Below are positions 25,010 to 35,217 of a stretch of 64,000 bases of DNA, one piece after another (the first letter of the stretch is position 1; each line of letters starts with the position of its first letter). The stretch is from the NCBI RefSeq assembly GCF_003046315.1, contig NZ_PZZP01000001.1:1488001-1552000 (forward strand), read 5' to 3'. Position numbers and translations under genes: made by a program. Below the pieces are notes generated by a model. That model was given only the letters and a program-made list of their open reading frames with translations, was not told the DNA's origin and did not search any database. Source of the DNA: Desmospora activa DSM 45169 (GTDB taxonomy: Bacteria > Bacillota > Bacilli > Thermoactinomycetales > DSM-45169).

Positions 25010-26296
25010 CTAATGTGATCGCACCGTTGATACTGCAAAGCGCTCCCAATCGATATGCTCCTGCAAGCGTCGATTGACATCATCGGCAGAGAGCGATTCC
25101 AGCAAGGGCACGATCTGGAATAGATCGGCATCGTTAAACTTATAACGGGTAAAGCGGTTGGCGATCCATTCGGGAGAGTTGAGCGAACGCATATAGCCGC
25201 CTGTTTTTTTCTTACGAATCCGTTCCACCACATCAGCGGGAATGCCTTGTGCCTGGATTTCCGGTAAAGCCGCTTGAATCCGTTTCACGAGAGTGTCCGG
25301 GTCCGGTGTATCCCCTCCGATGACCGAAAAGCCATATCCTTGTTCCAAGCTGTAATCATAGCCAAAATGATCATCGATTAGCCCCTCATCATAGAGGGAT
25401 TGGTACAGATCGGAGCCTTCGCCGAAAATCGCTTCCAACATCACCTCGGTCGCCAGCTCCTGCCGAACCAGGTCTTCCCCTTGCAGACGGACCGCATGGG
25501 GGCTCTCTTTAAAACCGAATAAGCATTTGGCGATCCCAACACTCAACTGAATCTCCAGCTGGGCTTGATTCACTTTCTCCGGCTCATCCGGGAAGAAGCG
25601 GCCGATTTCGTCCATCGCTTGATATGATTTTGCCGCCTGATTGTTGCGCACCAGCTCCATAATTGATTCCGGCTCAATCGCTCCCACCACAAACAACAAC
25701 ATATTGCTGGGGTGATAAAAGGTCTTGTAGCAGGTATAAAGCGCTTCTTTGTCGATTTTGGCGATCGACTCCACTGTTCCTGCGATATCGATTTTAACCG
25801 GATGGGCGGCATACATTGACTCAATCAATCCAAAGTAGGAACGCCAATCCGGGTTGTCGTCATACATGCGAATCTCCTGACCGATAATTCCTTTTTCCTT
25901 CTCTACCGATTGATCGGTAAAATACGGGTCCTGCACAAAATCGATCAGTGTAGTCAAGTTTTGTTCTACATTCTCCGTGCAAGAGAAGAGATAGGCAGTG
26001 CGGTCAAAGCTGGTAAAAGCATTGGCGGAAGCGCCTTGTTGTGAAAAAAGATTAAATACGTCTCCGTCTTTTTTCTCAAACATTTTGTGCTCCAAAAAGT
26101 GAGCAATGCCGTCAGGAACTTGAATTTCCTCACCACCCGGCGGCTGAAAGTGATTGTCGATCGAACCGTAACGGGTGGTAAAAGTAGCATAGGTTTTATT
26201 AAAACCCGGTTTCGGCAGTAAATAAACTTGCAGTCCATTGGGCAATTGTTCATAGTACAACGTCTCTTCTAACTGTTGATGTTCAATCCGTTCCAT
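25010..26296 (-). CDS. ymfH: M16 zinc peptidase, YmfH-like (active-type)
   Basis: A 428-residue inverzincin-type M16 peptidase with the intact zinc motif HFLEH (66-70) and the downstream conserved glutamate region VEKEKGIIGQEI near 130. It resembles YmfH/AlbF-type processing peptidases. The ATG at 26296 (GGAGGAGCC upstream) lies within the 3' end of ymfF, overlapping by 14 nt; the two likely form a catalytic/non-catalytic heterodimer, as M16B pairs do. The substrate is unknown. Confidence 0.9.
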   Translation of the reverse strand: MERIEHQQLEETLYYEQLPNGLQVYLLPKPGFNKTYATFTTRYGSIDNHFQPPGGEEIQVPDGIAHFLEHKMFEKKDGDVFNLFSQQGASANAFTSFDRTAYLFSCTENVEQNLTTLIDFVQDPYFTDQSVEKEKGIIGQEIRMYDDNPDWRSYFGLIESMYAAHPVKIDIAGTVESIAKIDKEALYTCYKTFYHPSNMLLFVVGAIEPESIMELVRNNQAAKSYQAMDEIGRFFPDEPEKVNQAQLEIQLSVGIAKCLFGFKESPHAVRLQGEDLVRQELATEVMLEAIFGEGSDLYQSLYDEGLIDDHFGYDYSLEQGYGFSVIGGDTPDPDTLVKRIQAALPEIQAQGIPADVVERIRKKKTGGYMRSLNSPEWIANRFTRYKFNDADLFQIVPLLESLSADDVNRRLQEHIDWERFAVSTVRSH

Positions 26297-27584
26297 CGTC
26301 GGCTCCTCCCTTCTGATCCCGCAGAAAGTATATCGTATCCAGCTTCACCTGGCGGGCGATGGCGATTACATCCTCCTGCGTCACCGCTTCCAACTCCTGG
26401 ATCATCTCTTCCAAAGGACGCTCCCGACCTGACAGCACACCGTGATAGTGTGCATCGATCAAATCGTATGCCCGGTCTTGCCGTTCACGCAGTTGATGAA
26501 TCAACATCGTGCGGGTTTGGGACCATTCCGTATCGTTGATTTTTCCTTGGGCCATCATTTCAATCTGCTCCTGAATGATATCGACCGCCCGTTGGTAGTT
26601 TTCAATCTCAATCCCCGACTGTACCGTTAAGATCCCTTTGTGGCTTTCGATCCGGGAAGCAGCGTAATAAGCGAGACTCGCCTTTTCGCGCACATTGATA
26701 AACAGCTTAGAATGTGGAAATCCACCTAGAATCCCGTTATACATCAACAGGGCGGGATAAGCGTCATCCACCAGCGTAACCGGCGTGCGGAAGCCCATAT
26801 TAAGCTTGCCTTGTTTGATATTTAGCCGGTCGACCACATGTTTTACCTCGTTCACTTCCGTCCGCACTTGGGTGCGCTGTGGGGTTGAACGCTTCCCTCC
26901 TTCCACTTGAAAATGGCGCTTCACCAACGACTCCACTTCCGCCCGCGACAGATGGCCGACAAAGTACAAATCCAGCGGTCGGGATTGTAATAATTGACGA
27001 TAGTATGTATAAAGAGTGTCCGCGTCGATGTGATCGAAATCTTCCACACGCCCATGGTTAAACAAGGCATAGGGTTCGCCGGCACACATCTCAGAGACGC
27101 AACGATGGGCAGCATAACGGATTTTATCATCCATGAGACTCTCAATTTTTTGCCTTAGATTCTTTTTTTCCGCTTGGACAAAGCCGTCTGCAAATCGGTC
27201 CCCATCCGTCGCCGGGTGTAGCAATACTTCGCCTAAAAAAGCCGCCCCTTCCTCCAACAAAGAGGAGGTGCCGGATAAAAACCGTTCATTGGCCACTTCT
27301 AACCCCAACTGCAATACGTGGTTTTCCCCTCGTTTGCCCACATCACCGAACAGACCGGCACCGTACAGCTCATCCAACTTCCGTTTTAGGCCCAGGGTTG
27401 TTGGATACGAGCGTGTGCCCCGCTGTAATACACTGGGTAGTAGCGCGTGTTGTGTTACATGTTGGGAAGATAGCTCCTGTTGCACCATTGCCATCAACAG
27501 ATTGGTCTTAAATTTTTCCGTGGAACAGACGTGCACATGCACATTTCCCGCTTGAAAGCTTTCAAAACGCAGCGATTCCGTCAC
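26283..27584 (-). CDS. ymfF: M16 peptidase-like protein, YmfF-like (inactive-type)
   Basis: A 433-residue M16-fold protein lacking HxxEH: the corresponding region reads HALLPSVLQRGTRSY. This fits the non-catalytic YmfF partner of YmfH, and the genes overlap. The GTG at 27584 was chosen because AAAAGGGG precedes it; an upstream ATG lies within the -10 TATAAT of a candidate promoter, so it would be outside the transcript. The M16-R-type role in substrate binding is inferred from the family. Confidence 0.85.
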   Translation of the reverse strand: MTESLRFESFQAGNVHVHVCSTEKFKTNLLMAMVQQELSSQHVTQHALLPSVLQRGTRSYPTTLGLKRKLDELYGAGLFGDVGKRGENHVLQLGLEVANERFLSGTSSLLEEGAAFLGEVLLHPATDGDRFADGFVQAEKKNLRQKIESLMDDKIRYAAHRCVSEMCAGEPYALFNHGRVEDFDHIDADTLYTYYRQLLQSRPLDLYFVGHLSRAEVESLVKRHFQVEGGKRSTPQRTQVRTEVNEVKHVVDRLNIKQGKLNMGFRTPVTLVDDAYPALLMYNGILGGFPHSKLFINVREKASLAYYAASRIESHKGILTVQSGIEIENYQRAVDIIQEQIEMMAQGKINDTEWSQTRTMLIHQLRERQDRAYDLIDAHYHGVLSGRERPLEEMIQELEAVTQEDVIAIARQVKLDTIYFLRDQKGGADDGTD

Positions 27585-27618
27585 AACCACACCCCTTTTC
27601 TTTGTTCGTGTCTTTTTC

Positions 27619-27646
27619 ATTATAGAGGATCGCTTCCGTCATGGAA
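27619..27646 (-). promoter_or_regulatory. Candidate promoter of ymfF
   Basis: A perfect TATAAT (27619-27624) with a weak -35 (TTCCAT, 16-nt spacing), 35 nt before the chosen ymfF start. Confidence 0.5.
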
Positions 27647-27707
27647 AAGATCTACTTCCTATTGTTCCATAGTATGACCGACCGTTAAAGAAATGTTTCC
27701 ATACACA

Positions 27708-27742
27708 CAAAAAACCGACCGCCAAAAAAGCGACCGGTTTCA
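27708..27742 (-). terminator. Terminator after the nucleoside ABC operon
   Basis: Imperfect arms AAACCGGTCGC and GCGGTCGGTTT on the minus strand are followed by TTTTTTG. Confidence 0.7.
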
Positions 27743-27753
27743 ACAGTGGATCA

Positions 27754-28692
27754 TCAGCGACCATCGGCTTCATACGGTTTTCCTAAGGCACCAGGCCCTT
27801 CCGCCCGTCCGACAAAACCAGCCAAGGCGAGGATCGTCAAGATATAAGGCGTCATACTGAGCACCTCGGAAGGTACAAACGCCGTCAATCCAATCAATTG
27901 ACCGATGAGGGAAAGGGAGACGGCAAATCCGAAAAAGGTGGCCGCTCCCAGCACGCCGAAGGGGTTCCATTTGCCAAAAATCAACGCCGCCAATGCGATA
28001 AATCCTTGTCCGGCAACAGTCGTCTGGTTAAATTCACTGGCGATGGCGATGGAAAGCCCCGCCCCACCAAGGCCTGCTAAGGCTCCACTGATCAGAACCG
28101 CAATATAGCGCAACCGGATCACGGAAATGCCATTGGTCGCTGCCGCTCGCGGATGTTCCCCCACCGCGCGCAAACGCATACCAAAGGGGGTGCGGTACAG
28201 AATGACATAGGAGAGGATGACCACAATCACAGCGATATAAGTAGTGGGAAAGGCGTTAAACAATGCGGGTCCGATCACCGGAATCTCGGTTAACCCGGGA
28301 ATCGGCAGCCGGTTCAATGTATCCGCAGACGGAATGGCTGGTGTTTGTGCCGCGCCGTCGTACATCGATTTCACCGTATAGACCGCAATTCCTAGTGCGA
28401 GAAAATTAATGGCAACCCCACTAACCACCTGATCAGCGCGAAATGTAATCGACGCCACCGCGTGTGGAACCGCGAACAGGATACCGGCAACCATAGCGAC
28501 CAACAGCCCCACCCAAGGATTGCCGGTCATCAGCGTCGTGACGGCTGCAGCAAAAGCGCCGATGGTCATCAACCCTTCCAAGCCAATATTAACCACCCCG
28601 GACCGTTCCGAAAACAACCCGCCCATCGCCGCTAAGATTAGTGGTGTTGCATAAAGAACGGTGGTTTGTAGCACATTTGTCCATGTTTCCAT
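27754..28692 (-). CDS. nupQ: Nucleoside-type ABC transporter permease 2
   Basis: A 312-residue inner-membrane permease of the BPD_transp_2 family (YufQ/NupQ type), with about eight to nine hydrophobic helices and the family segment GLFSERSGVVNIGLEGLM near residue 26. It pairs with NupP to form the channel of a BMP-type purine-nucleoside importer. Its ATG at 28692 overlaps the nupP stop (TGATG). It is last in the bmp-nupO-nupP-nupQ operon. Confidence 0.88.
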   Translation of the reverse strand: METWTNVLQTTVLYATPLILAAMGGLFSERSGVVNIGLEGLMTIGAFAAAVTTLMTGNPWVGLLVAMVAGILFAVPHAVASITFRADQVVSGVAINFLALGIAVYTVKSMYDGAAQTPAIPSADTLNRLPIPGLTEIPVIGPALFNAFPTTYIAVIVVILSYVILYRTPFGMRLRAVGEHPRAAATNGISVIRLRYIAVLISGALAGLGGAGLSIAIASEFNQTTVAGQGFIALAALIFGKWNPFGVLGAATFFGFAVSLSLIGQLIGLTAFVPSEVLSMTPYILTILALAGFVGRAEGPGALGKPYEADGR

Positions 28693-29747
28693 CACTTTTT
28701 CACCGCCTTCAACTTCTGCATCAGCCAGCTAGCGACATTAGCAGCCACAAACAGGATAATCGCCGCAAACACGACCCGGATCACTTCAAAGGGTACACCG
28801 GCGGCAAACTGCATGCTGCTTCCCCCATAAGTGAGCACACCAAACAGGGTTGCGCTCAACACAATCCCGATCGGAGAATTGGCGCCTAAGAGAGCGACAG
28901 CGATTCCGTCAAAGCCGATTCCCGTAAAAGCCGACTGGATCGATAAATATTCGGAAGTACCCAACAGCTCGGTGGCTCCGGCCAACCCAGCGAAGCCGCC
29001 GCTGATCATCATCGATAAAATAATACCCCGTTTGACACCCATGCCTGCATACTCCGCCGCATGTTGATTGAGTCCGACCGCTCGCAATTCAAAGCCCAGA
29101 GTTGTGCGCCATAAGATAAAATACATCAAAAGTGCAGCCAACAGCGCCACAAAGATCCCCAAGTGAATCCGCGAGTGTCCAAATAGATCGGAGAGAAACT
29201 CCCAGCGCAACGATGCCGACTCCGGGATGCGGGCAGTAGAATCAGCCCCACTGGTCAGCCATTCCCGCACCGTCACATTGGCCAGATAAAGGGCGATAAA
29301 GTTCATCATAATGGTGATAATCACTTCATGAACCCCTCTAAGCGCCTTCAACAATCCTGGAATCGCCGCCCATAAGGCTCCGCCCAAAGCTCCGGCCATC
29401 ACGGCGACTGTCACATGGATAACCGGTGGCAAGTCCAATTTTAAGCCGACAATCACCGCCACCAACTGGCCGATAATCAATTGTCCTTCTACCCCGATAT
29501 TAAACAATCCCGTACGAAAGGCGAGTCCCACCGCTAAACCGGTGAGGATCAACGGTGTAATCGTCCGAATCGTCTCACCCATATCAAAGGGTTCTAAAAA
29601 AGCGCTTTGAAAGAGAGCACTATAAGCCACCAGCGGATTGTATCCCGCCACCAGCATCATAACCGCTCCTATCAACATCCCCATCAGTACCGAAATAACA
29701 GCCGCCAACAACGACGCCTGTTTATTGATTTTGGAGAGTAATTGCAT
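28692..29747 (-). CDS. nupP: Nucleoside-type ABC transporter permease 1
   Basis: A 351-residue permease of the same family as NupQ (YufP/NupP type), with about ten membrane helices and TGLFNIGVEGQLIIGQL near residue 80. The ATG at 29747 overlaps the nupO stop by one base, with GGAGGTGG upstream. It forms the other half of the import channel. Confidence 0.88.
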   Translation of the reverse strand: MQLLSKINKQASLLAAVISVLMGMLIGAVMMLVAGYNPLVAYSALFQSAFLEPFDMGETIRTITPLILTGLAVGLAFRTGLFNIGVEGQLIIGQLVAVIVGLKLDLPPVIHVTVAVMAGALGGALWAAIPGLLKALRGVHEVIITIMMNFIALYLANVTVREWLTSGADSTARIPESASLRWEFLSDLFGHSRIHLGIFVALLAALLMYFILWRTTLGFELRAVGLNQHAAEYAGMGVKRGIILSMMISGGFAGLAGATELLGTSEYLSIQSAFTGIGFDGIAVALLGANSPIGIVLSATLFGVLTYGGSSMQFAAGVPFEVIRVVFAAIILFVAANVASWLMQKLKAVKK

Positions 29748-31270
29748 CAGACATCCACCTCCGCCCCTGGTTGACCGCCAGCCATCAACAACCCGACTTC
29801 TTCTTCGGTGACGGTCGCCGGATCAACCCAACCGGCAATCTTTCCTTCATAGATGACGGCAACACGGTCGCTCAGTTTTAACACTTCATCCAGTTCAAGG
29901 GACATCAGGAGAACGGCCTTGCCACGATCCCGCTGTTCAATCAGGCGGCGATGGATAAACTCAATCGCCCCCACATCCAAGCCTCGGGTGGGTTGAGCAG
30001 CAATGAGGAGATCCGGGTCCCGATCCACTTCCCGGGCAATAATCCCTTTTTGTTGGTTGCCTCCTGATAAAGAGCGAGCCAAGGTGTGAACATCTGGCGT
30101 ACGCACATCAAATTCCTGGATCAACTTGTCGGCGTAGCGATGTATCTGGGGAAACTGCATCACCATCCCCTTGGAAAAAGGAGCTTGAGCATAGGTTTGT
30201 AACACCATGTTTTCTCCGATAGAGAAATCGAGCACCAATCCGCGGCGATGACGATCCTCTGGGATATGCCCTACACCGGAACGGGTGATTTGCCGTGGTT
30301 TTTTATTGGTAATCGCTTTTCCATTGATTCGAACATGACCGGACCGGACTTTGCGCAAACCGGTGATCGCTTCCAGCAACTCCGATTGTCCGTTGCCGTC
30401 TACTCCGGCCAGTCCCACAATCTCCCCGGCACGCACATCCAAATCTAATCCTCGCACCGCATCAACCCCACGAGCATCGGCAACAACTAAATTTTCAACC
30501 GATAACACCTGTTCTGTGGGTTCAGCCGGTTTTTTATTCACTTGGAAAGAGACTTCCCGTCCCACCATCATCGCGGCTAAGCGGTTTTGGTCCGTCTCTT
30601 TCACATTGACGGAACCAATATAATTCCCACGCCGGATCACAGTAACCGTATCGCAAGCTTGTATAATCTCTTTTAATTTATGGGTGATAAAAATAATCGT
30701 TTTCCCTTCCCGAACGAGATTATGCATAATCTCAATCAACTCATCAATCTCCTGCGGAGCCAATACCGCTGTCGGCTCATCAAAAATGAGGATATCCGCC
30801 CCTCGATACAACGTTTTTAGAATCTCCACCCGCTGTTGCATGCCGACAGAGATATCGCGAATTCGAGCACGAGGATCGACACGTAATCCATACCGGTCCG
30901 AGATCTCCTGTACTTCCCGCTCTGCTTTTTCGCGGTCAATAAACCCGCGGCGGTTGGGCTCTACACCAAGAATAATATTTTCTGTTACAGTAAAGGGCTC
31001 TACCAACATAAAATGCTGATGAACCATCCCAATCCCCAACCTGCCTGCATCAGACGGTCCCGTAATCGTGACAGGATCGCCTTTAATGTGGATCTCTCCT
31101 TCATCAGGCTGATACAAGCCGAACAAGATGTTCATCAACGTCGATTTCCCGGCACCATTTTCCCCCAGCAATGCGTGAACCTCTCCCTGCTTCACCGTCA
31201 AATTGATGCCGTCATTGGCGACGATACCGGGAAATCGCTTCGTGATTTCTTTCATTTCCACGACGTTCAA
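29747..31270 (-). CDS. nupO: Nucleoside-type ABC transporter ATPase (two domains)
   Basis: A 507-residue ATPase with two ABC domains. The first has Walker A GENGAGKST near 37, signature SVGMQQR near 145 and Walker B ILIFDEPTAVL near 162. The second has a degenerate Walker A (GVDGNGQSE, Gln for Lys) near 285, as in sugar and BMP-type importers, and signature LSGGNQQK near 400. The start is a TTG at 31270 behind AAAGGGGG. It energises import with NupP/NupQ. Substrate is inferred (guanosine or other nucleosides). Confidence 0.9.
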   Translation of the reverse strand: MNVVEMKEITKRFPGIVANDGINLTVKQGEVHALLGENGAGKSTLMNILFGLYQPDEGEIHIKGDPVTITGPSDAGRLGIGMVHQHFMLVEPFTVTENIILGVEPNRRGFIDREKAEREVQEISDRYGLRVDPRARIRDISVGMQQRVEILKTLYRGADILIFDEPTAVLAPQEIDELIEIMHNLVREGKTIIFITHKLKEIIQACDTVTVIRRGNYIGSVNVKETDQNRLAAMMVGREVSFQVNKKPAEPTEQVLSVENLVVADARGVDAVRGLDLDVRAGEIVGLAGVDGNGQSELLEAITGLRKVRSGHVRINGKAITNKKPRQITRSGVGHIPEDRHRRGLVLDFSIGENMVLQTYAQAPFSKGMVMQFPQIHRYADKLIQEFDVRTPDVHTLARSLSGGNQQKGIIAREVDRDPDLLIAAQPTRGLDVGAIEFIHRRLIEQRDRGKAVLLMSLELDEVLKLSDRVAVIYEGKIAGWVDPATVTEEEVGLLMAGGQPGAEVDV

Positions 31271-31296
31271 CGCAAAATCCCCCTTTCTTACCTGAG

Positions 31297-31328
31297 AAAC
31301 AGGGCTAGCTTATCGCCAGCCCTGTTTC
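31297..31328 (-). terminator. Attenuator-like hairpin between bmp and nupO
   Basis: AAACAGGGCT and AGCCCTGTTT arms separated by about 12 nt, followed on the minus strand by TTTCTC. Its weak tail fits partial termination, giving more binding lipoprotein than channel. Confidence 0.65.
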
Positions 31329-31359
31329 AATTGCCATCCAATTGATGCAGGTGAGAAAC

Positions 31360-32397
31360 TTACTTCAAAAATGCCTTTAACTCCTTTTCAGTGGCAGGCA
31401 CTTCAATTTCACCATCAATAATCTTCTGCTTATACTCATCCACGGTTTTTAATACATCCTCCGGAACGTGCTTATCCGTGTTTTCTGCGATATCCACACC
31501 GTCATCGGCCAAGCTTAGCTCCACCTGCTTACCGCCTTCAAACTTACCTTCTTTCAGATCTTTTACGATATCGAAAACAGCCACATCCACCCGTTTAATC
31601 ATAGAACTGAGGGTATGATCCGGGGCTAGTTTCGACTGATCCATATCGACGCCGATCGCCCAATATTTCCCTTGCTCACGGGTTTTCACTTCGTCAAACA
31701 ATCCTTTGCCAACGCCACCAGCAGCGTGATAAATCACATCGACGCCGTCATTATACATATTGGCGGCTAGCGAACGCCCTTTGGATACATCATTAAAGCT
31801 TTCTGCATAAGCGGGGACCACTTTGGCATCAGGGTTAGCCGATTTCACCCCGGCGGTAAAGCCCGCTTCAAACTTCTTGATCAGAGGGGAAGTTACCCCA
31901 CCGATAAAGCCCACTTTATCCGTTTTTGTCATGGAGCCGGCAATCACTCCCATCAAAAAGGAGCCTTCCTCTTCCTTAAAGGTGACAGCCACGACGTTTT
32001 CCGGGATGTCTCCACCCAGATTGGTATCTACAATCCCAAACTTGGCATCCGGGAACTGATTGGCCACCTCAGGGAGTGCTTTTTCAAATTTAAACCCGAT
32101 TCCCCAAGTGATATCGCGCCCATCACGAGCAAACTTGGTTAAGTTGGGAACATAATCTTCATCCCGTTTCGATTCGAGATAAGCGATGTCAGCGTTTAAT
32201 TCTTTCTCTGCCTGTTGCAAACCGGCCCAAGAAATTTGGTTAAAAGATTCGTCGTTTAAACCGCCGGTATCGGTAACCAGAGCGGTGCTAAGTTCGGCTT
32301 TGTCGCCACCGTCGCTACTTCCCGCTCCGCCACAAGCAGTGGAAACAACCAATACAGCGCACAAGAGACCCGCTGCCCAAGCTTTTTTAAAAGACAT
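31360..32397 (-). CDS. nupN: BMP-family nucleoside-binding lipoprotein
   Basis: A 345-residue substrate-binding lipoprotein of the BMP (basic membrane protein) family. The signal peptide ends in the lipobox STAC, with lipidation expected at Cys22. The mature part contains LVTDTGGLNDESFNQISWAG and IGVDMDQ, typical of BMP/NupN proteins that bind purine nucleosides. The ATG at 32397 has AAGGGGG upstream. It heads the importer operon. Confidence 0.92.
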   Translation of the reverse strand: MSFKKAWAAGLLCAVLVVSTACGGAGSSDGGDKAELSTALVTDTGGLNDESFNQISWAGLQQAEKELNADIAYLESKRDEDYVPNLTKFARDGRDITWGIGFKFEKALPEVANQFPDAKFGIVDTNLGGDIPENVVAVTFKEEEGSFLMGVIAGSMTKTDKVGFIGGVTSPLIKKFEAGFTAGVKSANPDAKVVPAYAESFNDVSKGRSLAANMYNDGVDVIYHAAGGVGKGLFDEVKTREQGKYWAIGVDMDQSKLAPDHTLSSMIKRVDVAVFDIVKDLKEGKFEGGKQVELSLADDGVDIAENTDKHVPEDVLKTVDEYKQKIIDGEIEVPATEKELKAFLK

Positions 32398-32555
32398 TTA
32401 CAAAAACCCCCTTGTGTGGTGGACAAACGGAAATCAACCAGACGATGGAAGTTTGATTGTATCAACCTCTATCCAATGGATTGATTGTACAAATGTCCTT
32501 CCAACCAAATCGTGAGCCTTTCCGTTATCCTGTCCAGCGTACATGCTCCTCTACT

Positions 32556-32584
32556 GTTATACCATGGGTTATCCCTTTTTGCTA
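32556..32584 (-). promoter_or_regulatory. Candidate promoter of the nucleoside importer
   Basis: Extended -10 TGGTATAAC (32556-32561 core) with a weak TAGCAA -35 at 17-nt spacing, about 155 nt before the lipoprotein start. No purine riboswitch is recognisable in the leader. Confidence 0.45.
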
Positions 32585-32631
32585 CTAGTTTGCGTTAAAT
32601 ACACCGCCTAAATACCTAGACAAAAATAAAC

Positions 32632-32765
32632 AGGAGGGATTGCCTCCTGAGTAGTAAAATGGGCACAAACCGCTCTCCATATCCTCGCGCTACCGAGGAT
32701 TACCCAAACGACCGTAGGAAGTGCCTGTGGTGAATCCCCTGCCTTTACGCATGGGGAGTGGTCAA
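32632..32765 (+). mobile_element. IS200/IS605-like right-end (omega-RNA-like) remnant
   Basis: On the plus strand a hairpin CAGGAGG/CCTCCTG (32632-32650) is followed by a structured block: GGGCAC (32661-32666) pairs with GTGCCT (32721-32726), enclosing the hairpin ATCCTCG/CGAGGAT (32681-32700), then GTGGTGAATCCCC (32727-32739), a small CCCC/GGGG hairpin (32736-32756) and GGGGAGTGGTCAA, ending at 32765. This layout and the TCAA end match right ends of IS200/IS605 elements from memory, where the same stretch encodes the TnpB guide RNA scaffold. No tnpA or tnpB remains. The TCAA overlaps the ftsK stop codon. It fills the right part of the 364-bp gap beyond the lipoprotein promoter. Confidence 0.6.
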
Positions 32766-35095
32766 GCATCCCGTTTTTGTTGATGAAGGTTCCATTGTTC
32801 AGGTCCCATCAACACTTCACGTGGTTTGCTCCCTTCATAAGGGCCGACGATGCCCCGTTGTTCCATAAAATCGATCAGCCGGGCCGCACGGGTATAGCCG
32901 ATGCGGAGGCGACGCTGCAACAGCGAAACCGATGCGGTTTTAGCCTCCACCACAAGCTGGACTGCTTGCGGAAAAAGCTCATCCTCTACTTTTTGCTCCA
33001 TCTCCTCGCCGACATCTTCTGGGATCATCTCTTCCTGATAACGTGCTTGCTGCTGATCACTCACAAACCGGACAACCGCTTCCACCTCTTTATCCGACAG
33101 AAATGATCCTTGTACACGGATCGGTTTAGAAGCTCCGACCGGCAAATATAACATATCCCCCCGTCCCAGTAACTTTTCGGCACCGCCCATATCCAAGATG
33201 GTGCGAGAGTCCGCTTGGGAGGAAACCCCAAAGGCGATGCGGGATGGGATGTTGGCTTTAATCACCCCGGTAATCACATCGACAGAGGGGCGTTGGGTAG
33301 CGATAATCAAATGGATTCCCGCCGCCCGGGCCATTTGCGCTAACCGGCAGATGGCATCTTCCACATCTGCGGGAGCCACCATCATCAAATCGGCTAACTC
33401 ATCCACAATCACCACAATATAGGGAAGCGTGGCACCCTCTTTTCCTTCCCGCTCTTGTTGAATCCGATTATACCGCTCAATATCTCGGGCACCGGAATCA
33501 GCAAAAAGCTCATAGCGCTTCTCCATCTCCGCCACCACTTTTTTTAGAGCAATCGCCGCTTTGCGTGAATCGGTCACCACCGGTGTCAACAGATGGGGGA
33601 TGCCATTGTAGATATTTAACTCCACCATCTTAGGATCGATCATCATAAACTTCACTTCATTGGGCTTCGCTTTATACAGGATACTGCAGATGATATCGTT
33701 GATACAGACACTTTTTCCCGCCCCCGTGGCACCAGCCACCAACAAATGCGGCATCTTTGCCAGGTCGCCTACAATCGGCTCGCCCGAGATATCCCGCCCC
33801 AGACCGATGGAAAGCTTAGACGGTGATTCATGATAATGGGAGCTTTCCAGCACATCGCGCAAACCGACGATGGAGATCTCCGGATTGGGTACCTCAATCC
33901 CCACGGCCGCCTTCCCGGGAATGGGAGCCTCGATGCGAATATCCTTAGCCGCCAGCGATAAGGCAATATCATCGGACAGATTAACGATGCGACTCACTTT
34001 GACACCAATATCGGGTTGCACCTCATATCGGGTCACAGCAGGCCCCCGATGAATTTGCGTCACTCTAGCCTTGACGCCAAAACTGGCCAACGTGGCCTCT
34101 AGCTTTTTGGCGTTTTCCGTCATGTCGAGACGTTCACGGCTACGCCCTTTGTTTTTTGGCTTTTCCAACAGCGAATAAGGAGGAAGCCGGTATTCCGACA
34201 TATCCTGATCATGGTTGAATTGAACGACCACACCACCCGTATTTTTTTCTTCTTTTGGCCCACTCTCCAGCGGTGGTGAAACTTTTTTCTCCACCTTCGA
34301 TGGGGAAGGGGGTTCTTGTCCTGGTGGAAACAATTCCGGTTGTTCCCACCTCTTTGGAACCTCTTTGTCGGAAAAGTCGTGAATTACTGGTATTTCCTCT
34401 TCCGCTACAGTCTCTTTTTTCATCCGTTTTGGTTTTTGTTTATGCAAATCCCTCTGTTTCATCCGGCCGACGATCTGACTCAAACGGGCTTTCCACTCCT
34501 GGAGCGTTTGCCGACTCCAATCGCGCAAACGCTCCATTGTCTGCACAAAAGAAAATCCACTCGCCAACAGTGCTCCTGCGATCCCCACAGCAACAACTGC
34601 AATCGTAGAACCGCCTCGATCAAACAGATAGAGAAACAAGGCGTAACCCAATGCCCCTACCATCCCTCCGCCAATATCTGTCGGCAAACGGGATTGCCGT
34701 TCCTCCAGGATCAAATCCCAGGTGACCGGAATAACGGACCCGTCCAGTCCCCGTTGTTGAAGACCGTCAAATGTATCGATATGGTTCCAAATCAAAAACG
34801 CCAACAATAACAACAGCATCCCCGTCCACCGGGATGACCACTCCTGCGGCCACTGCCGCTTCAATGCCAGATAACCCGCAACGAAAATACCGGCCAAAGG
34901 TAAAAGGAAATCCCAGTTACCAACAAAAAAACGGGACAGGTATGTAAACGATCGGCCCACCGCTCCCAGTTGTGCAATGGTCAGAAGAGACAGGGTCAGC
35001 AAAATGATGGCATACAGTTCAAATCGAATGGCCTCCTTTAACACCGCTACTTTAGATGCTTTCGCCTTCTTTTTTCTACCTTTGGATTTTGCCAT
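32762..35095 (-). CDS. ftsK: DNA translocase FtsK/SpoIIIE
   Basis: A 777-residue FtsK/SpoIIIE translocase, the ATP-driven pump that moves chromosome through the division or sporulation septum. Four N-terminal membrane helices (about 25-180), a charged linker, the motor with Walker [10 protein letters not shown] near 440 and Walker [13 protein letters not shown] near 555, and the gamma winged-helix domain (about 705-775). Position next to tepA points to the spoIIIE locus. The ATG at 35095 follows AAAAAGG. Its stop codon lies in the presumed insertion-element end, so the last residues may differ from relatives. Confidence 0.95.
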   Translation of the reverse strand: MAKSKGRKKKAKASKVAVLKEAIRFELYAIILLTLSLLTIAQLGAVGRSFTYLSRFFVGNWDFLLPLAGIFVAGYLALKRQWPQEWSSRWTGMLLLLLAFLIWNHIDTFDGLQQRGLDGSVIPVTWDLILEERQSRLPTDIGGGMVGALGYALFLYLFDRGGSTIAVVAVGIAGALLASGFSFVQTMERLRDWSRQTLQEWKARLSQIVGRMKQRDLHKQKPKRMKKETVAEEEIPVIHDFSDKEVPKRWEQPELFPPGQEPPSPSKVEKKVSPPLESGPKEEKNTGGVVVQFNHDQDMSEYRLPPYSLLEKPKNKGRSRERLDMTENAKKLEATLASFGVKARVTQIHRGPAVTRYEVQPDIGVKVSRIVNLSDDIALSLAAKDIRIEAPIPGKAAVGIEVPNPEISIVGLRDVLESSHYHESPSKLSIGLGRDISGEPIVGDLAKMPHLLVAGATGAGKSVCINDIICSILYKAKPNEVKFMMIDPKMVELNIYNGIPHLLTPVVTDSRKAAIALKKVVAEMEKRYELFADSGARDIERYNRIQQEREGKEGATLPYIVVIVDELADLMMVAPADVEDAICRLAQMARAAGIHLIIATQRPSVDVITGVIKANIPSRIAFGVSSQADSRTILDMGGAEKLLGRGDMLYLPVGASKPIRVQGSFLSDKEVEAVVRFVSDQQQARYQEEMIPEDVGEEMEQKVEDELFPQAVQLVVEAKTASVSLLQRRLRIGYTRAARLIDFMEQRGIVGPYEGSKPREVLMGPEQWNLHQQKRDA

Positions 35096-35130
35096 TTCGA
35101 TCACCTTTTTCCACCGCTCGTTTCACCACC

Positions 35131-35139
35131 ATTATAGCA
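35131..35139 (-). promoter_or_regulatory. Extended -10 promoter of ftsK
   Basis: TGCTATAAT on the minus strand, 35 nt before the ftsK start. A second TATAAT lies 24 bp upstream (35155-35160). Confidence 0.6.
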
Positions 35140-35164
35140 TGGAAAGAGCCTCCAATTATAGTAC

Positions 35165-35197
35165 AAAACCCCCTCCATGTGATTTGAAGGGGGTTTG
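35165..35197 (-). terminator. Terminator after ylzJ
   Basis: AAACCCCCT/AGGGGGTTT arms, 12-nt loop, tail TTTTG on the minus strand. Confidence 0.85.
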
Positions 35198-35217
35198 TTG
35201 CGGTAATAACGCATTTG

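Noticed and set aside
31297-32640. Purine or other riboswitch in front of the nucleoside importer
   Set aside because: The leader shows no purine-riboswitch core and only a promoter-like element; the hairpin at 31297 is intergenic between bmp and nupO.
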